Shown here: in pieces, positions 35,379 through 44,895 of the stretch
Layout: each line of letters starts with the position of its first letter
Position numbering within the stretch: the stretch's first letter is position 1
Assembly (NCBI GenBank): GCA_003480165.1
Contig: QUIQ01000010.1
Span: 1 to 61,671 of the forward strand
Direction: 5' to 3'
Source of the DNA: Firmicutes bacterium AM41-11
GTDB lineage: Bacteria > Bacillota_I > Bacilli_A > Erysipelotrichales > Erysipelotrichaceae
DNA length: 61,671 bases
Made by a program: the position numbers and the translations under genes
The notes under the pieces: model-generated
Told to the model about the DNA's origin: nothing
Database searches by the model: none
Seen by the model: the letters and a program-made list of their open reading frames with translations, nothing else

Positions 35379-36518
35379 ATGAATTTTGTAGAAAATAACG
35401 GAAAAAAAGTAGCTGCTATTTTATGTGTAGCATCCGCATTACCAGTCGTAGGAACAGTTTTTGCTATGGAATCTCAACCAGGATGGCATGGAGATAAATA
35501 TGTAAAAGCAGACCACAAAGTCGCAAAAGGCTGGACAAAAGTCGGAAGTAAATCTTACTATTTTGATGAAAAAGGAAATGTAGATAAAACAGTTTCAAAA
35601 AATGCTAGTGCAACAGTTGTATCGACGGATATAGCTAATACAGCAAAAACTGTTGTTAAAGAATCTACAACCGCTGCTGTTGATTCAGAAGAAACTCGTT
35701 TGAACAATGAAGTTCCTGCACAAGATGTACAAGAAACTAAAACGGTTGTTTCATTAGATAATGCAAATGTTGATGTTGTTAAGACAACAGATACAGATAC
35801 ATTAACTGATGCACCGAAAGCTGATGTATTGGTTAGTGATGACAGTGTTGTCGCAAATACTGTAACGAAGGTGGAACCACAAGCTCCTGAAGCTACTGTA
35901 ACACCTACAACAGATACGACAGTAAATACGGATCAAAGTAATGTCCCTAATACAAACGTACCAACACAGGACACTACAGTTGCTCCTGCTCCAGAACAAA
36001 CACAACCTGAAGCACCTGCACAACCTGAACAAACACAACCTGCGCCTGCTCCAGAACAAACACAACCTGAAGCTCCTGCGCAACCAGAAGCACCTGCACA
36101 ACCAGAGGCTCCTGCGCAACCAGATAACTCTCAAACAAATACATCTAGTTCATTCCAACAAAATGTTGCTCAAGCTGCATTAAATCAAGTTGGAGATCAC
36201 AAATGGTGTACAGAGGTTGCCACAGATTCATTGAATGCTGCTTCAGGTGGTCAAACGTATGGCGTTTATTGGCCAGACCAATACATGAACTTAGGGTCAG
36301 TATTTACAGATCGCAGTCAATTGGTTGCTGGTGATTTAGTTTATTATCAAAATGATGGTCGTGCCGGTTCTGCTGGCGTAAATGTTCCTGACCATATTGC
36401 TGTATATGTTGGAAACGGCACAGTTGTAAATGGTGGATGGAACTACGGACCTAACGTAGCTACTAGTGGTATTGATGTTCCTACTGGAAATCAATATTAC
36501 ATTCGTGTGAACGGTTAA
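35379..36518 (+). CDS. Secreted cysteine peptidase/wall hydrolase (CHAP or NlpC/P60-like)
   Basis: A 379-residue exported protein. It has a signal peptide (residues ~1-29, cleavage near VFAM), one wall-binding-type repeat (GWTKVGSKSYYFDEKGNV), a long Thr/Val-rich linker, a Pro-Glu-Ala-Gln repeat tract (~205-250), and a C-terminal peptidase domain with Cys in HKWCTEVATDSL and His in VPDHIAVYVG. Such domains cut peptidoglycan stem peptides or crossbridges. The repeat tract is a wall-spanning spacer. It stands alone between two terminators. The CHAP versus NlpC assignment is open. Confidence 0.8.
   Translation: MNFVENNGKKVAAILCVASALPVVGTVFAMESQPGWHGDKYVKADHKVAKGWTKVGSKSYYFDEKGNVDKTVSKNASATVVSTDIANTAKTVVKESTTAAVDSEETRLNNEVPAQDVQETKTVVSLDNANVDVVKTTDTDTLTDAPKADVLVSDDSVVANTVTKVEPQAPEATVTPTTDTTVNTDQSNVPNTNVPTQDTTVAPAPEQTQPEAPAQPEQTQPAPAPEQTQPEAPAQPEAPAQPEAPAQPDNSQTNTSSSFQQNVAQAALNQVGDHKWCTEVATDSLNAASGGQTYGVYWPDQYMNLGSVFTDRSQLVAGDLVYYQNDGRAGSAGVNVPDHIAVYVGNGTVVNGGWNYGPNVATSGIDVPTGNQYYIRVNG
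35989..36121 (+). repeat. Imperfect tandem repeats encoding a Pro/Glu/Gln-rich spacer
   Basis: Units of about 12-30 bp encode PEQTQPEAPAQ and PEAPAQ variants. The repeats are close enough for slippage to change spacer length between strains. Confidence 0.75.
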
Positions 36519-36532
36519 CAATTGTCACTGAA

Positions 36533-36560
36533 AAGTCTGGATTGTCCAGGCTTTTTTTTT
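36533..36560 (+). terminator. Terminator of the secreted hydrolase gene
   Basis: AAGTCTGG (36533-36540) pairs with CCAGGCTT (36546-36553; one G-T pair), then a long T-run. Confidence 0.85.
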
Positions 36561-36653
36561 GGAAAATATGGTATCATATATCATATTGTGTAAAAGCAAA
36601 GACACTTAAACGAGACTAGTGTAAATTTTAATAAAAAAGGAAGGAAAAAAATC

Positions 36654-37133
36654 ATGCGAATTGGTCAAGCTGTAGATATTCATCAATTGGTCGAAGGTCG
36701 TCCGCTTGTTTTGGGTGGCGTACAAATAGAACATGAAAAAGGATTGTTAGGACATTCGGATGCGGATGTTTTGGTACATGCAATTGCAGAAAGTATCTTA
36801 GGGGCGCTTGCCTTAGGTGATTTAGGCAAGCATTTTCCAGATACGGATCCGAAATATAAAGGTATCAATTCGATGCTTATATTAGGCCATGTGACGCAAC
36901 TCATGGAAGCCAAGGGTTATCGCATTGGAAATGTGGATGCTACCATTTTAGCAGAACGACCAAAGATGGCACCGCATATTCATCAAATGCAAGAAAATAT
37001 TGCTTCTTGTCTGCATTGTTCTATCGAACAAGTTTCCATTAAAGCAACTCGAGGCGAAAAACTGGGCTTTGTAGGGAATGAAGAAGGTATGGTTGCCATG
37101 AGTGTTTGTTTATTGGAGGAAGTATGCGCGTAG
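36654..37133 (+). CDS. ispF: 2-C-methyl-D-erythritol 2,4-cyclodiphosphate synthase
   Basis: A 159-residue MEP-pathway enzyme. It has metal ligands D8/H10 in AVDIHQL and the GHSDADVLVHA motif, and ends with KATRGEKLGFVGNEEGM. The usual TTxEKLGFxGRxEGI signature is slightly altered (TRGEKLGF, N for R). It forms the cyclic diphosphate on the route to isoprenoids. First gene of a housekeeping run to the M50 protease; other MEP genes are elsewhere. Confidence 0.95.
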   Translation: MRIGQAVDIHQLVEGRPLVLGGVQIEHEKGLLGHSDADVLVHAIAESILGALALGDLGKHFPDTDPKYKGINSMLILGHVTQLMEAKGYRIGNVDATILAERPKMAPHIHQMQENIASCLHCSIEQVSIKATRGEKLGFVGNEEGMVAMSVCLLEEVCA

Positions 37134-37573
37134 TTGTTCAAAAAGTAAAACATGCCTCTTGTACGGTAGATGGGAAAGTAACCGGTTCTATTCAAGAAGG
37201 TTTCTTGTTATTGGTTGGCTTTCATGAAAGTGATACCGAAGATATTTTAAAGCGCATGATTCATAAAATTCAGAATCTTCGTATTTTTGTGGATGAAAAT
37301 GATAAAATGAATCTGTCTCTGGCACAAGTACACGGAGATATTCTTTCTATTTCGCAATTTACGCTATATGCCAATTGCAAGAAAGGAAATCGTCCAAGTT
37401 TTACCGACGCCGCAAAACCAGATATTTCTAAACCACTATATGATCGTTTCAATGCTCTGATGGAAGAAGCGGGAATGCATGTAGAAAAGGGAATCTTTGG
37501 TGCTGACATGAAAATAGAATTACTAAACGATGGACCAATTACCATTTGTTTAGATAGTGAGGAGTTGTTCTAA
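37124..37573 (+). CDS. dtd: D-aminoacyl-tRNA deacylase
   Basis: A 149-residue protein that removes D-amino acids mischarged on tRNA. Both active-site motifs are present: SQFTLYA and NDGPITI (family S-Q-x-T-L, N-x-G-P-V/I-T). ATG 37124 after GGAGGAAG overlaps ispF by 10 nt. The stop shares a base with the folD start. Confidence 0.96.
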   Translation: MRVVVQKVKHASCTVDGKVTGSIQEGFLLLVGFHESDTEDILKRMIHKIQNLRIFVDENDKMNLSLAQVHGDILSISQFTLYANCKKGNRPSFTDAAKPDISKPLYDRFNALMEEAGMHVEKGIFGADMKIELLNDGPITICLDSEELF

Positions 37574-38427
37574 TGGAAATTATTTGGGGAAATCAATTGG
37601 CGGAAGAAGTGAAAGCGGATTTACGTCAAAAAGTTGATGCTTTAAAAGAACAAGGCAAAAGATTACCAGTCTTAGCGGTTGTTTTAGTAGGGGATAATCC
37701 TGCCAGTCAATCGTATGTTCGTTCGAAAGCCAATGCTTGTATTTCTGTTGGTATGGAAAATAAGACGATTGTATTAGATGGGGATATCTCGCAAGAAGCT
37801 TTACTTGAAAAAGTAAAAGAATTGAATGCAGATCCAAACATTGATGGAATCTTAGTGCAATTGCCATTGCCTAAACATCTGGATGCCGATTCTGTCATTA
37901 TGGCCATTGATCCAAACAAAGATGTTGATGGATTGCATCCCGTTAATGCCGGAAACTTATTAACTGGACGCGATGGTTTTGTACCATGTACACCACTAGG
38001 AATTATGTATATGTTAAAATCCGTTGGGTATGAAGATTTAGCTGGTAAAACAGCAGTCGTATGTGGCCGTAGTAATTTGGTTGGCAAACCAGTTGCATTG
38101 TTGCTGCAAAATCAGAATGCGACAGTAACCATTGTTCATTCTAAGACACCACATATTGAAGAGATTTGTTCACAAGCAGATATCTTAGTTGTTGCCATGG
38201 GAAAAGAAAAGATGGTTAAAGCCAATTGGGTCAAAGAAGGTGCAGTAGTCATAGATGTAGGAATTAACCGTATGGAAAATGGTAAGCTTTGTGGCGATGT
38301 GGACTTTGAAGATGTCAAAGCGAAAACCAAAGCTATTACCCCTGTCCCTAAAGGGGTAGGACCAATGACGGTATGTATGTTATTAAGCAATACGTATCGT
38401 GCTTATCAAATACATGAAAGAGGCTAA
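37573..38427 (+). CDS. folD: Methylenetetrahydrofolate dehydrogenase/cyclohydrolase
   Basis: A 284-residue bifunctional enzyme that oxidises 5,10-methylene-THF to 10-formyl-THF. The substrate segment is YVRSKANACISVGM (catalytic Lys) and GILVQLPLPKHL; the NADP fold has GRSNLVGKPVALLL, ending with TPVPKGVGPMTVCMLL. The start overlaps dtd (TAATG). Confidence 0.97.
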   Translation: MEIIWGNQLAEEVKADLRQKVDALKEQGKRLPVLAVVLVGDNPASQSYVRSKANACISVGMENKTIVLDGDISQEALLEKVKELNADPNIDGILVQLPLPKHLDADSVIMAIDPNKDVDGLHPVNAGNLLTGRDGFVPCTPLGIMYMLKSVGYEDLAGKTAVVCGRSNLVGKPVALLLQNQNATVTIVHSKTPHIEEICSQADILVVAMGKEKMVKANWVKEGAVVIDVGINRMENGKLCGDVDFEDVKAKTKAITPVPKGVGPMTVCMLLSNTYRAYQIHERG

Positions 38428-38429
38428 GT

Positions 38430-38642
38430 ATGGAAGATAAAACGTATGATCTAGGTGACATTATTGAAATGAAAAAAGAGCATCCTTGTCATAAATCCAA
38501 AGAATGGGAAATCATTCGTATGGGAGCAGATATACGTGTGAAGTGCCTTGGATGTGGAAGTAGCGTTTTAATGCCACGCTCAAAATTTGAAAAACGCTTA
38601 AAAAGAATTGTACGAAAAGCAAATCAATCGGAAGGAATGTGA
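38430..38642 (+). CDS. DUF951-family protein (YyzM-like)
   Basis: A 70-residue basic protein with DIIEMKKEHPCHKSKEWEIIRMGADIRVKCLGCG, a small beta-barrel-like fold with a Cys/CxxC set that could bind metal. The family is conserved in Firmicutes, usually just before ychF as here. Function unknown; nucleic-acid binding is plausible from its charge. Confidence 0.85.
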   Translation: MEDKTYDLGDIIEMKKEHPCHKSKEWEIIRMGADIRVKCLGCGSSVLMPRSKFEKRLKRIVRKANQSEGM

Positions 38643-38646
38643 GAAT

Positions 38647-39750
38647 ATGCCATTAACTGCAGGAATTGTCGGATTACCAAATGTTGGAAAATCCACTTTA
38701 TTTAATGCGATTACAAATTCGCAAGTTGAAGCCGCAAACTATCCTTTTGCGACCATTGCACCCAATGTCGGTGTTGTAGAAGTACCCGATCATCGAATTG
38801 ATCGTTTGGTTGAATTATTTCATCCTAAGAAGACCATTTATACAACATTCGAATTTACGGATATTGCGGGTCTAGTTAAAGGTGCCAGTAAAGGTGAAGG
38901 ATTAGGAAACCAGTTCTTATCAAATATCCGTTTAACGGATGCCATCTGTCATGTAGTTCGTTGTTTTGACGACAACAATATCACCCATGTGGAAAACAGC
39001 ATTGATCCTTTGCGAGATATTGAAATCATTAACTTAGAACTTGTGATGGCGGACCTGCAAACCGTAGAGAATCGTTTATCAAAAATCGAACGCAAAGCCA
39101 TGACGACAAAAGATAAAGATGCGCGTCAGGAAACAGAATTACTAAAAAGATTAAAAGCTGTTTTAGAAGAAGGCAAAGCTGCACGTACGGTGGAAGTCAG
39201 TGATGAAGAAGCTGTTTATTTGAAAAACTATAACTTATTGACGACAAAACCTGTCATCTATGTCGCAAATATGGATGAAGAAGGAATTATGGATCCTGCA
39301 TCGAATGCATATTTCCAAGCTGTCCAACAATATGCAGAAAGTGAAAATGCCCAAGTCGTTCCTCTCTGTGCCAAAATTGAAGAGGATCTATCTGGTATGA
39401 CAACCGAAGAAAAAGATGAATTCTTAAATGATCTTGGTTTGCCTCATTCAGGTTTAGATGCTTTGATTCAAAAAGCTTATGCGGTATTAAATCTTCAAAC
39501 TTTCTTAACTGCTGGAGAAGACGAATGTCGTGCTTGGACTTTTACAAAAGGAATGAGTGCACCGGAATGTGCAGGTATTATTCATACTGATTTCCAACGC
39601 GGATTTATTCGTGCGGAAGTATATTCTTTTGAAGACATTGATGCTTTAGAAAGTGAAAATGCGATTAAAGAAGCCGGAAAACTTCGTTCGGAAGGAAAAG
39701 ACTATATTATGCAAGATGGAGATGTTGTACATTTCCGCTTCAATGTGTAG
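38647..39750 (+). CDS. ychF: Redox-regulated ribosome-associated ATPase YchF (OLA1-type)
   Basis: A 367-residue Obg-family protein. G1 [10 protein letters not shown]3 [10 protein letters not shown], and a changed G4 (YVANMDE rather than NKxD) that explains the ATP preference. The C-terminal TGS domain is present with [11 protein letters not shown] and [12 protein letters not shown]. It binds ribosomes and responds to stress. I chose ATG 38647 over an upstream extension that lies inside DUF951. Confidence 0.96.
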   Translation: MPLTAGIVGLPNVGKSTLFNAITNSQVEAANYPFATIAPNVGVVEVPDHRIDRLVELFHPKKTIYTTFEFTDIAGLVKGASKGEGLGNQFLSNIRLTDAICHVVRCFDDNNITHVENSIDPLRDIEIINLELVMADLQTVENRLSKIERKAMTTKDKDARQETELLKRLKAVLEEGKAARTVEVSDEEAVYLKNYNLLTTKPVIYVANMDEEGIMDPASNAYFQAVQQYAESENAQVVPLCAKIEEDLSGMTTEEKDEFLNDLGLPHSGLDALIQKAYAVLNLQTFLTAGEDECRAWTFTKGMSAPECAGIIHTDFQRGFIRAEVYSFEDIDALESENAIKEAGKLRSEGKDYIMQDGDVVHFRFNV

Positions 39751-40380
39751 GTGAAAACTTTGTCTATATCATCTCTTTTGATTCGTGTCATTGCGGTCAT
39801 TTTAGCCATGGGTGTGCATGAGGCAGCCCATGGTTTAGTTTCTTATTGTTTCGGTGACCCAACAGCTTTAAACCGAGGCCGTTTGACATTGAATCCGCTG
39901 GCGCATATTGATTGGTTAGGCTTATTGTGTCTATTGGTATTTGGTTTTGGGTGGGCGCGTCCGGTTCCGGTTGATTCCAGTTATTATAAAAATCGCAAAA
40001 CCGGAATGATCTGGACTTCCTTTGCCGGACCAATGGCGAACTTTTTATTGTCTTTTCTTTGTGTGCTTTTGTACTATGTCTGTTTCCGCTTTCATATAGT
40101 GGCACCTTTTTTATTGAACTGTTTAAGTAGTACAGCCTTTTTATCAATGGGGTTTGGAATCTTTAATTTGATTCCTATTCCACCTTTAGATGGATCAAAG
40201 ATTTTATTTTCGTTTTTACCCGATGATCAATATTTACGCTTTACGGCTGGGTCACAAATCACAATGTTTATTTTTCTATTGTTGATTGTCTCTGGGGTTT
40301 TAAATACACCTCTTTCTTTAATGATTAATAATGCTATTCAACTTTTTAGTAATGTATCACAATGCATCGTCGGCCTATAA
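39751..40380 (+). CDS. M50-family site-2-type metalloprotease
   Basis: A 209-residue membrane protein. The zinc motif is HEAAH (HExxH) in the first helix, and the third ligand lies in NLIPIPPLDGSKIL (NxxPxPxxDG). Such YwhC/Rip-like proteases cut transmembrane substrates, usually after a first cleavage. Start uncertain: GTG 39751 directly follows the ychF stop with no spacing, whereas TTG 39760 has AGGTGA 7 nt upstream. No PDZ domain is present. Confidence 0.88.
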   Translation: MKTLSISSLLIRVIAVILAMGVHEAAHGLVSYCFGDPTALNRGRLTLNPLAHIDWLGLLCLLVFGFGWARPVPVDSSYYKNRKTGMIWTSFAGPMANFLLSFLCVLLYYVCFRFHIVAPFLLNCLSSTAFLSMGFGIFNLIPIPPLDGSKILFSFLPDDQYLRFTAGSQITMFIFLLLIVSGVLNTPLSLMINNAIQLFSNVSQCIVGL

Positions 40381-40383
40381 AAA

Positions 40384-40405
40384 AAGACAAGCATTTGCTT
40401 GTCTA
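40384..40405 (-). terminator. Terminator between the protease and lipoprotein genes
   Basis: AGACAAGC (40385-40392) pairs with GCTTGTCT (40397-40404). The A-run at 40379-40385 gives a U-tract on the minus strand. Confidence 0.8.
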
Positions 40406-41134
40406 GGCTTGTTCTTCATTGGAAGTTGGATAAGAATTTAAGTCATCTGGATAGGTGACTTTTTTTAATGCATTGTAGTCATGAATATTTAATGTGATAT
40501 GAAACGCAATATCTTGGCTTTTCTTGGAGATGGATTCTTGCCCTTTGGCTTCAATGGAAATCATGGAAATCACTTTATCTTTAAAAGTTGTTTTTACGGT
40601 TGCTTCACTCAGATTCACGGAACCCAGATTATCAAGAAGTTCGGCAAGCTGTGAAGGATCTAGGGTAAAGGTATAGGTATCCCCATGGTGTTTTGAAGCC
40701 GTGAACATCTCACAGAGCTCTTTGTCGGTGAGGTCCAAAAAAGGATTATAAGCAGAAATCTTCGTGTTTTCTTTAATTCCGATTTTAGATGCCAGACTTT
40801 GTGATTTTGTACTCATATTCTTTAAGTAGGTCTTTCCATCTTTGATATAGAAATCTAAATAATCATCAATCACATTTTTATTGGCTTCCAGGCCTAAATG
40901 TATGGCACATTGCAGTTGATTCTCTTGATTGAATTCACCCTTCACATTCATTTGGGAATCGTTCTTTCCATTTTGAATGGTGATGTTGCCATCAATCGAA
41001 GCGGATTTTGCTTGTAGAGTAGTATCAATGGCATCAAAGAACTTTAATATATCATCGTCATTCTTTTTGGCGCGGCAGCCAGATAAGCCCAAAAGCATAC
41101 AAAGGCATAAATAATAAGAAAGGATTTTTTTCAT
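40403..41134 (-). CDS. Hypothetical lipoprotein
   Basis: A 243-residue protein with a lipoprotein signal (LLGLSGC lipobox). The mature part is beta-rich and resembles LppX/DUF6612-type lipid-binding lipoproteins in layout (an amphipathic strand series beginning ASIDGNITIQNG). This is a weak analogy only. ATG 41134 after GGAGGC. It stands alone; no function proposed. Confidence 0.7.
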   Translation of the reverse strand: MKKILSYYLCLCMLLGLSGCRAKKNDDDILKFFDAIDTTLQAKSASIDGNITIQNGKNDSQMNVKGEFNQENQLQCAIHLGLEANKNVIDDYLDFYIKDGKTYLKNMSTKSQSLASKIGIKENTKISAYNPFLDLTDKELCEMFTASKHHGDTYTFTLDPSQLAELLDNLGSVNLSEATVKTTFKDKVISMISIEAKGQESISKKSQDIAFHITLNIHDYNALKKVTYPDDLNSYPTSNEEQA

Positions 41135-41260
41135 CTGATAGCCTCCTTGCTCATTTATTTTATGCATAGAATTTACGAATGTCAAAATTGCCTTTCTGGC
41201 ACGCTTTTAAAATCGAAGAGTATGGTAAAATGACCCTATAGAAATGGATATGATACGTTT

Positions 41261-43685
41261 ATGGAGACAAATCAAATGTTACTCAATATGTTTGAACATA
41301 GTTCATGGGTTTTTTGCATAGTACATCTCGAACTAGACGCCAATCACCAACCTATTGATTGGACGTATTTATATTGTAATGACCATTTCGCGAAACTCGA
41401 GAACAAACCCAAAGAGGAGCTGAAGGGCCAGCGTTTTTATGACTTATTTCCGAATGCAGAACGAAAATATTTAGCGACGTTTTATCGTGCAGCCTATGGA
41501 AAAGAAGTTATTGAATACGATGAAATCTTTGAAAAGCTTGGCCACTATTTTCATGTCAGCTGCATTCCGTTAGATAAAGAAGGCGTGTTTGCGTGTGTTC
41601 TACAGAACATCAAACAAAATGAACTGGAGAAAGCGCAAATCAATTCGGAACTTGAAGAGGCTTTGCGAAAGCTTCGACAGGAAAATGAACTATTGGAAAT
41701 GCTTAGTAGAGACTATGTCACAATCTATAAAATTGATGTGATTCATGATCGTTTTACAACGTTGAAGATGACGCCAGAAACATTTCCGGACCTGTTGCGA
41801 AAAGAACGTGATCAATTGCCAGAATCGTTTAGCGAATTTACTAAACTTTATGCGCAACGCTTTGTGGTGTCCAGTCAAAGAGAAGAATTTATCGATTGGT
41901 TTAGCATGGCGCATTTAAAAAATTTTGAAAGATACCGATCGCGCAAGTTATCGATATGCAACGTTTCCTGGACGGGAAGGAATGCGATATTTTGATACCC
42001 AAGTGATTCGCTTCAATCATGATGCAGAACAATTTGAAGTTATTGCCAGCTTCCGACGGATTGATGAAGTTGTAGCTTTAGAACAAAAGCGTCAAGAAAT
42101 GCTTCACTAAGCTTTACATGAAGCTAAATTGCGCAATGAAGTTATTTCCACCATTGGAAAAATTTATGTTTCGATTTATCGCATTGATTTGATGCGAGAT
42201 AGCTTAGAAGAATTATCTACGACGGATGAAGCCCATACCTTAACCGGGAATACTGGAATAGCCAGTCAAAGGATCAAAGAATTTATCGCAGAAATGATTC
42301 AAGAAGATTATCAAGCTGAGGCGAAGAAGTTTTTGTGCCTGGATACATTAGACCAAAGACTTGCCAAAGAGGAAACCGTTTCGATGGAGTTATTATGCAA
42401 AGATGGAAACTGGTATTTGGCTCGCTTTATTGTGAAACGTAGAGATGAGACAGGAAAAGTAACCCACGTTTTGTATGTAACCCGCTTGATTAGTGAAACG
42501 AAGCGAAAAGAAGAAAGTTTGATTCGTGAAGTACAAGCCGCTAATCGTGCAAATGCAGAGAAAACGGCTTTCCTTTCCCGTTTATCACATGATATTCGAA
42601 CACCTTTAAATGCCATGCAAGGCTACATGACCCTGGCTGAAAAACAGATTGATAATCCCGAGCATATGCAAAAGTGCATAGATAAATCAAAGCAGGCAGG
42701 AAAGTATTTAGAGAGCCTGGTCACCGATGTATTAAGTTTGACGCAAATTGAACATGGCGTTCTGACCATTCGTGAAGAACCTTGTGATTTACGGAAATTC
42801 ATGTATGAATGTGCCGAAATTGTACAAATGGCTAATGCCGATCATAAGGTGGAAATAAAATACAACATCCATGATTTACCTTATCCGGTTGTAAAAACCG
42901 ATCGTCTGCATCGACAACAAATCTTCTGTAACCTGATTTCTAATGCATTCCGTTATACAGGAAAAGATGGTGTTGTGGAATTAGAAGTATATGAAGAAGT
43001 TCGACCAGAAGATCAGGGGAAAGTACTTGTTCACAGCATTGTGCGGGATAATGGAATTGGGATGAGCCCAGAATTTATGAAAGTGATGTATTCGCGTTTC
43101 TCGCGTGCCGTAGATACGCGCGTCAATAAAGTTCGCGGTAATGGCTTAGGCCTTGCGGTTGTCAAAGAGTTAGTTGATGGCATGGGCGGAACGATTGAAG
43201 TAAAGAGTGAATTAAATAAGGGAACCGAATTTACTGTGAGTTTCTTATTAGAACCTGTTCAATCTGAACCAAGTCAGGTACAAAAAGAAAACAAAATTCA
43301 ACCATATCATCTTCTCGTTGCTGAAGATAATGATTTAAATTATGAAGTCGAAGAAGAGATTATGCATATGTACGACATCACTTGTCAAAGGGCAGAAGAT
43401 GGAAAGGAATGTTTGGAGATGTTCCAAAAAAATCAAAACTATGATGCGATTTTAATGGATATCCAGATGCCAGTTATGAATGGCTGGGAAGCCGCAAAAG
43501 CGATTCGAAGCCTAGATTTAGCCAAAGCGAAAACTATTCCGATTATTGCGGTTACCGCCAATTCGTTCCAAAGAGATATACAAGCTAGTAAAGATGCTGG
43601 TATGGATGCACATATCTCAAAACCATTTAATGTACAAGAACTCTTAAAGATTTTACAAGCGAAGATTCAAAAAGAAGCAGATTAA
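41261..43685 (+). pseudogene. Hybrid sensor histidine kinase, broken by a frameshift and a stop
   Basis: Three pieces of one gene. 41261-~41922: PAS-like N-terminus with a coiled linker. ~41925-42107: continuation in another frame (DTDRASYRYATFPGREG). 42111-43685: HisKA with SHDIRTPLNAM, HATPase with NLISNAFRYT, DNGIGM and GNGLGLAVV, and a C-terminal receiver with LLVAEDN, phospho-acceptor LMDIQMP and SKPF. An extra A in the A6 run at 41917-41922 explains the frameshift: removing it restores LKILKDTD. A TAA at 42108-42110 interrupts the restored frame. A C-terminal kinase could restart at TTG 42129, but without a clear ribosome site. Confidence 0.85.
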
Positions 43686-43702
43686 GGTCTGCTTCTTTAT
43701 TA
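43674..43702. terminator. Convergent terminator
   Basis: GAAGCAGA (43674-43681) pairs with TCTGCTTC (43688-43695), then TTTATTAT. It lies between the kinase remnant and the convergent amide hydrolase gene. Confidence 0.7.
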
Positions 43703-44680
43703 TAAGTGATAGGCTATTTTCTGTTGCCAATCTCGACGTAAGACAATGGCAGCAGTTAAATCAGTATTGTCATAAACGATCGACCATTGGGTATTGCTGG
43801 TGATGTCTTCGGGATTTGGTGCTTGAGAAGCAACTTGCAGGGCTTGCCAGGCAGTATCTTTGGTGAAATTTGTTTGCGACGCAAAGATTTTTTCCATCGC
43901 ATCATAGCGTTCTTTTCCATGACCATAGATGCCATTGGTTTGATAAGGTTTTACTTTTTCCTTATACATTCCGTAGAAGTTGGTAATGGATCGTAATGGG
44001 GTAGCGACCAAAGGACGGCTGGCATCGCAACAATCGTATTCTACAACGCGTCCATCGCCAGAAGCATCGGTGATATAGAAGTGGTAATCTCGACCACTGG
44101 TTGCCATCATATCATATTGTTTCAATAAGGCAATGGCTTCTTTGGTAGAACTAGCCCGATCTAAAACCAGACGAATAGCTAGCGTAGTAGGAATGATGGG
44201 CTTACCGGTATGTTGATAGGTTGGTTCACTATCCAAAGTCAATACTGCGATGGAAACTCCTTTCTCATTGCATCCATCTAAACAGATAAATGGTGCAGCA
44301 ATTTCAGCTAAGGCAGCACCTTTTTCACTTTTTTCCGGTTGATTCATTTGAATGTTGTCTAAGGCAGCAGTCGCAACAGAACGATAACCGTGTTTGGGTT
44401 GACAAGTTAACAGTAAAGCCGATGAATCGTTTTTGAAGTCATAGTTTCTTCCCATAAGGATATGGGCATTTTCATCAGAAATACTAAAAGCGCTACAGCC
44501 AAAATTAGGAGCTTGAAAATTAAGGCTTATACCAGGCAGATATTCTTTGACGATGGCATCAATCATGCTTTGGGAATCGGTTAGGCCATAGGCAATGATC
44601 TTATCAATATCATAATCGTAAGAAATATTTGTCGTATATATATTATAGGTAGGATACTGGGTACATTTTTTGATTGTCAT
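43700..44680 (-). CDS. Ntn-type linear amide C-N hydrolase (choloylglycine hydrolase/C45-like)
   Basis: A 326-residue protein of the cholylglycine-hydrolase/acyltransferase superfamily. The nucleophile is probably the Cys in FGCSAFSI, supported by GRNYDF (Arg/Asn contacts) ~15 residues later and [14 protein letters not shown]. The N-terminal ~60 residues before the Cys would be a propeptide removed by self-cleavage, more like C45 acyltransferases than like bile salt hydrolases, where Cys is residue 2. Possible substrates are N-acyl amino acids or penicillin-like amides. ATG 44680 after AAAGGAG. Function tentative. Confidence 0.75.
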   Translation of the reverse strand: MTIKKCTQYPTYNIYTTNISYDYDIDKIIAYGLTDSQSMIDAIVKEYLPGISLNFQAPNFGCSAFSISDENAHILMGRNYDFKNDSSALLLTCQPKHGYRSVATAALDNIQMNQPEKSEKGAALAEIAAPFICLDGCNEKGVSIAVLTLDSEPTYQHTGKPIIPTTLAIRLVLDRASSTKEAIALLKQYDMMATSGRDYHFYITDASGDGRVVEYDCCDASRPLVATPLRSITNFYGMYKEKVKPYQTNGIYGHGKERYDAMEKIFASQTNFTKDTAWQALQVASQAPNPEDITSNTQWSIVYDNTDLTAAIVLRRDWQQKIAYHL

Positions 44681-44796
44681 GGAATGAGACTCCTTTCTTT
44701 TCTTTTCTTTATTATATCTTTGTCAAAGTACGAAAAGCGAGAAATATTTATGGTTGGCCAAAGAAAAAAATATTTCTGAGAAATTTAGAAAAGCAC

Positions 44797-44828
44797 TTGA
44801 TTTTCCTTGCACTCTCTGCTAGTATAAT
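44797..44828 (+). promoter_or_regulatory. rpoBC promoter region
   Basis: A consensus -10 TATAAT at 44823-44828. The -35 is unclear (TTGATT at 44797 is 20 bp away; TTTTCC at 44801 is 16 bp away). A short GC-rich hairpin with four Ts lies in the leader at about 44850-44875 and might modulate readthrough. No ribosomal protein genes (rplJL) precede rpoB. Confidence 0.5.
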
Positions 44829-44895
44829 AAATTGCATAATAGTCCTTGGGGGTAGTATGCCCTTTTGGACGAAAATCAATGAAAGGATGGCATGC

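Noticed and set aside
35989..36121. CRISPR-like direct repeats
   Set aside because: The repeats lie in frame within a coding region, are short and imperfect, and have no unique spacers.
35802..36134. A 110-codon Arg/Leu/Cys-rich ORF on the minus strand
   Set aside because: It is the antisense of the Pro/Glu repeat tract; its composition mirrors the repeat and no start signal exists.
41925..42110. A separate 61-codon gene
   Set aside because: It has no ribosome site, and its product continues the upstream PAS-like sequence in another frame, so it is a fragment of the broken kinase.
44850..44875. rpoB leader hairpin as a terminator or autoregulatory element
   Set aside because: The stem is only about 5 bp with four Ts, and a terminator in front of an essential operon is not supported without more evidence.
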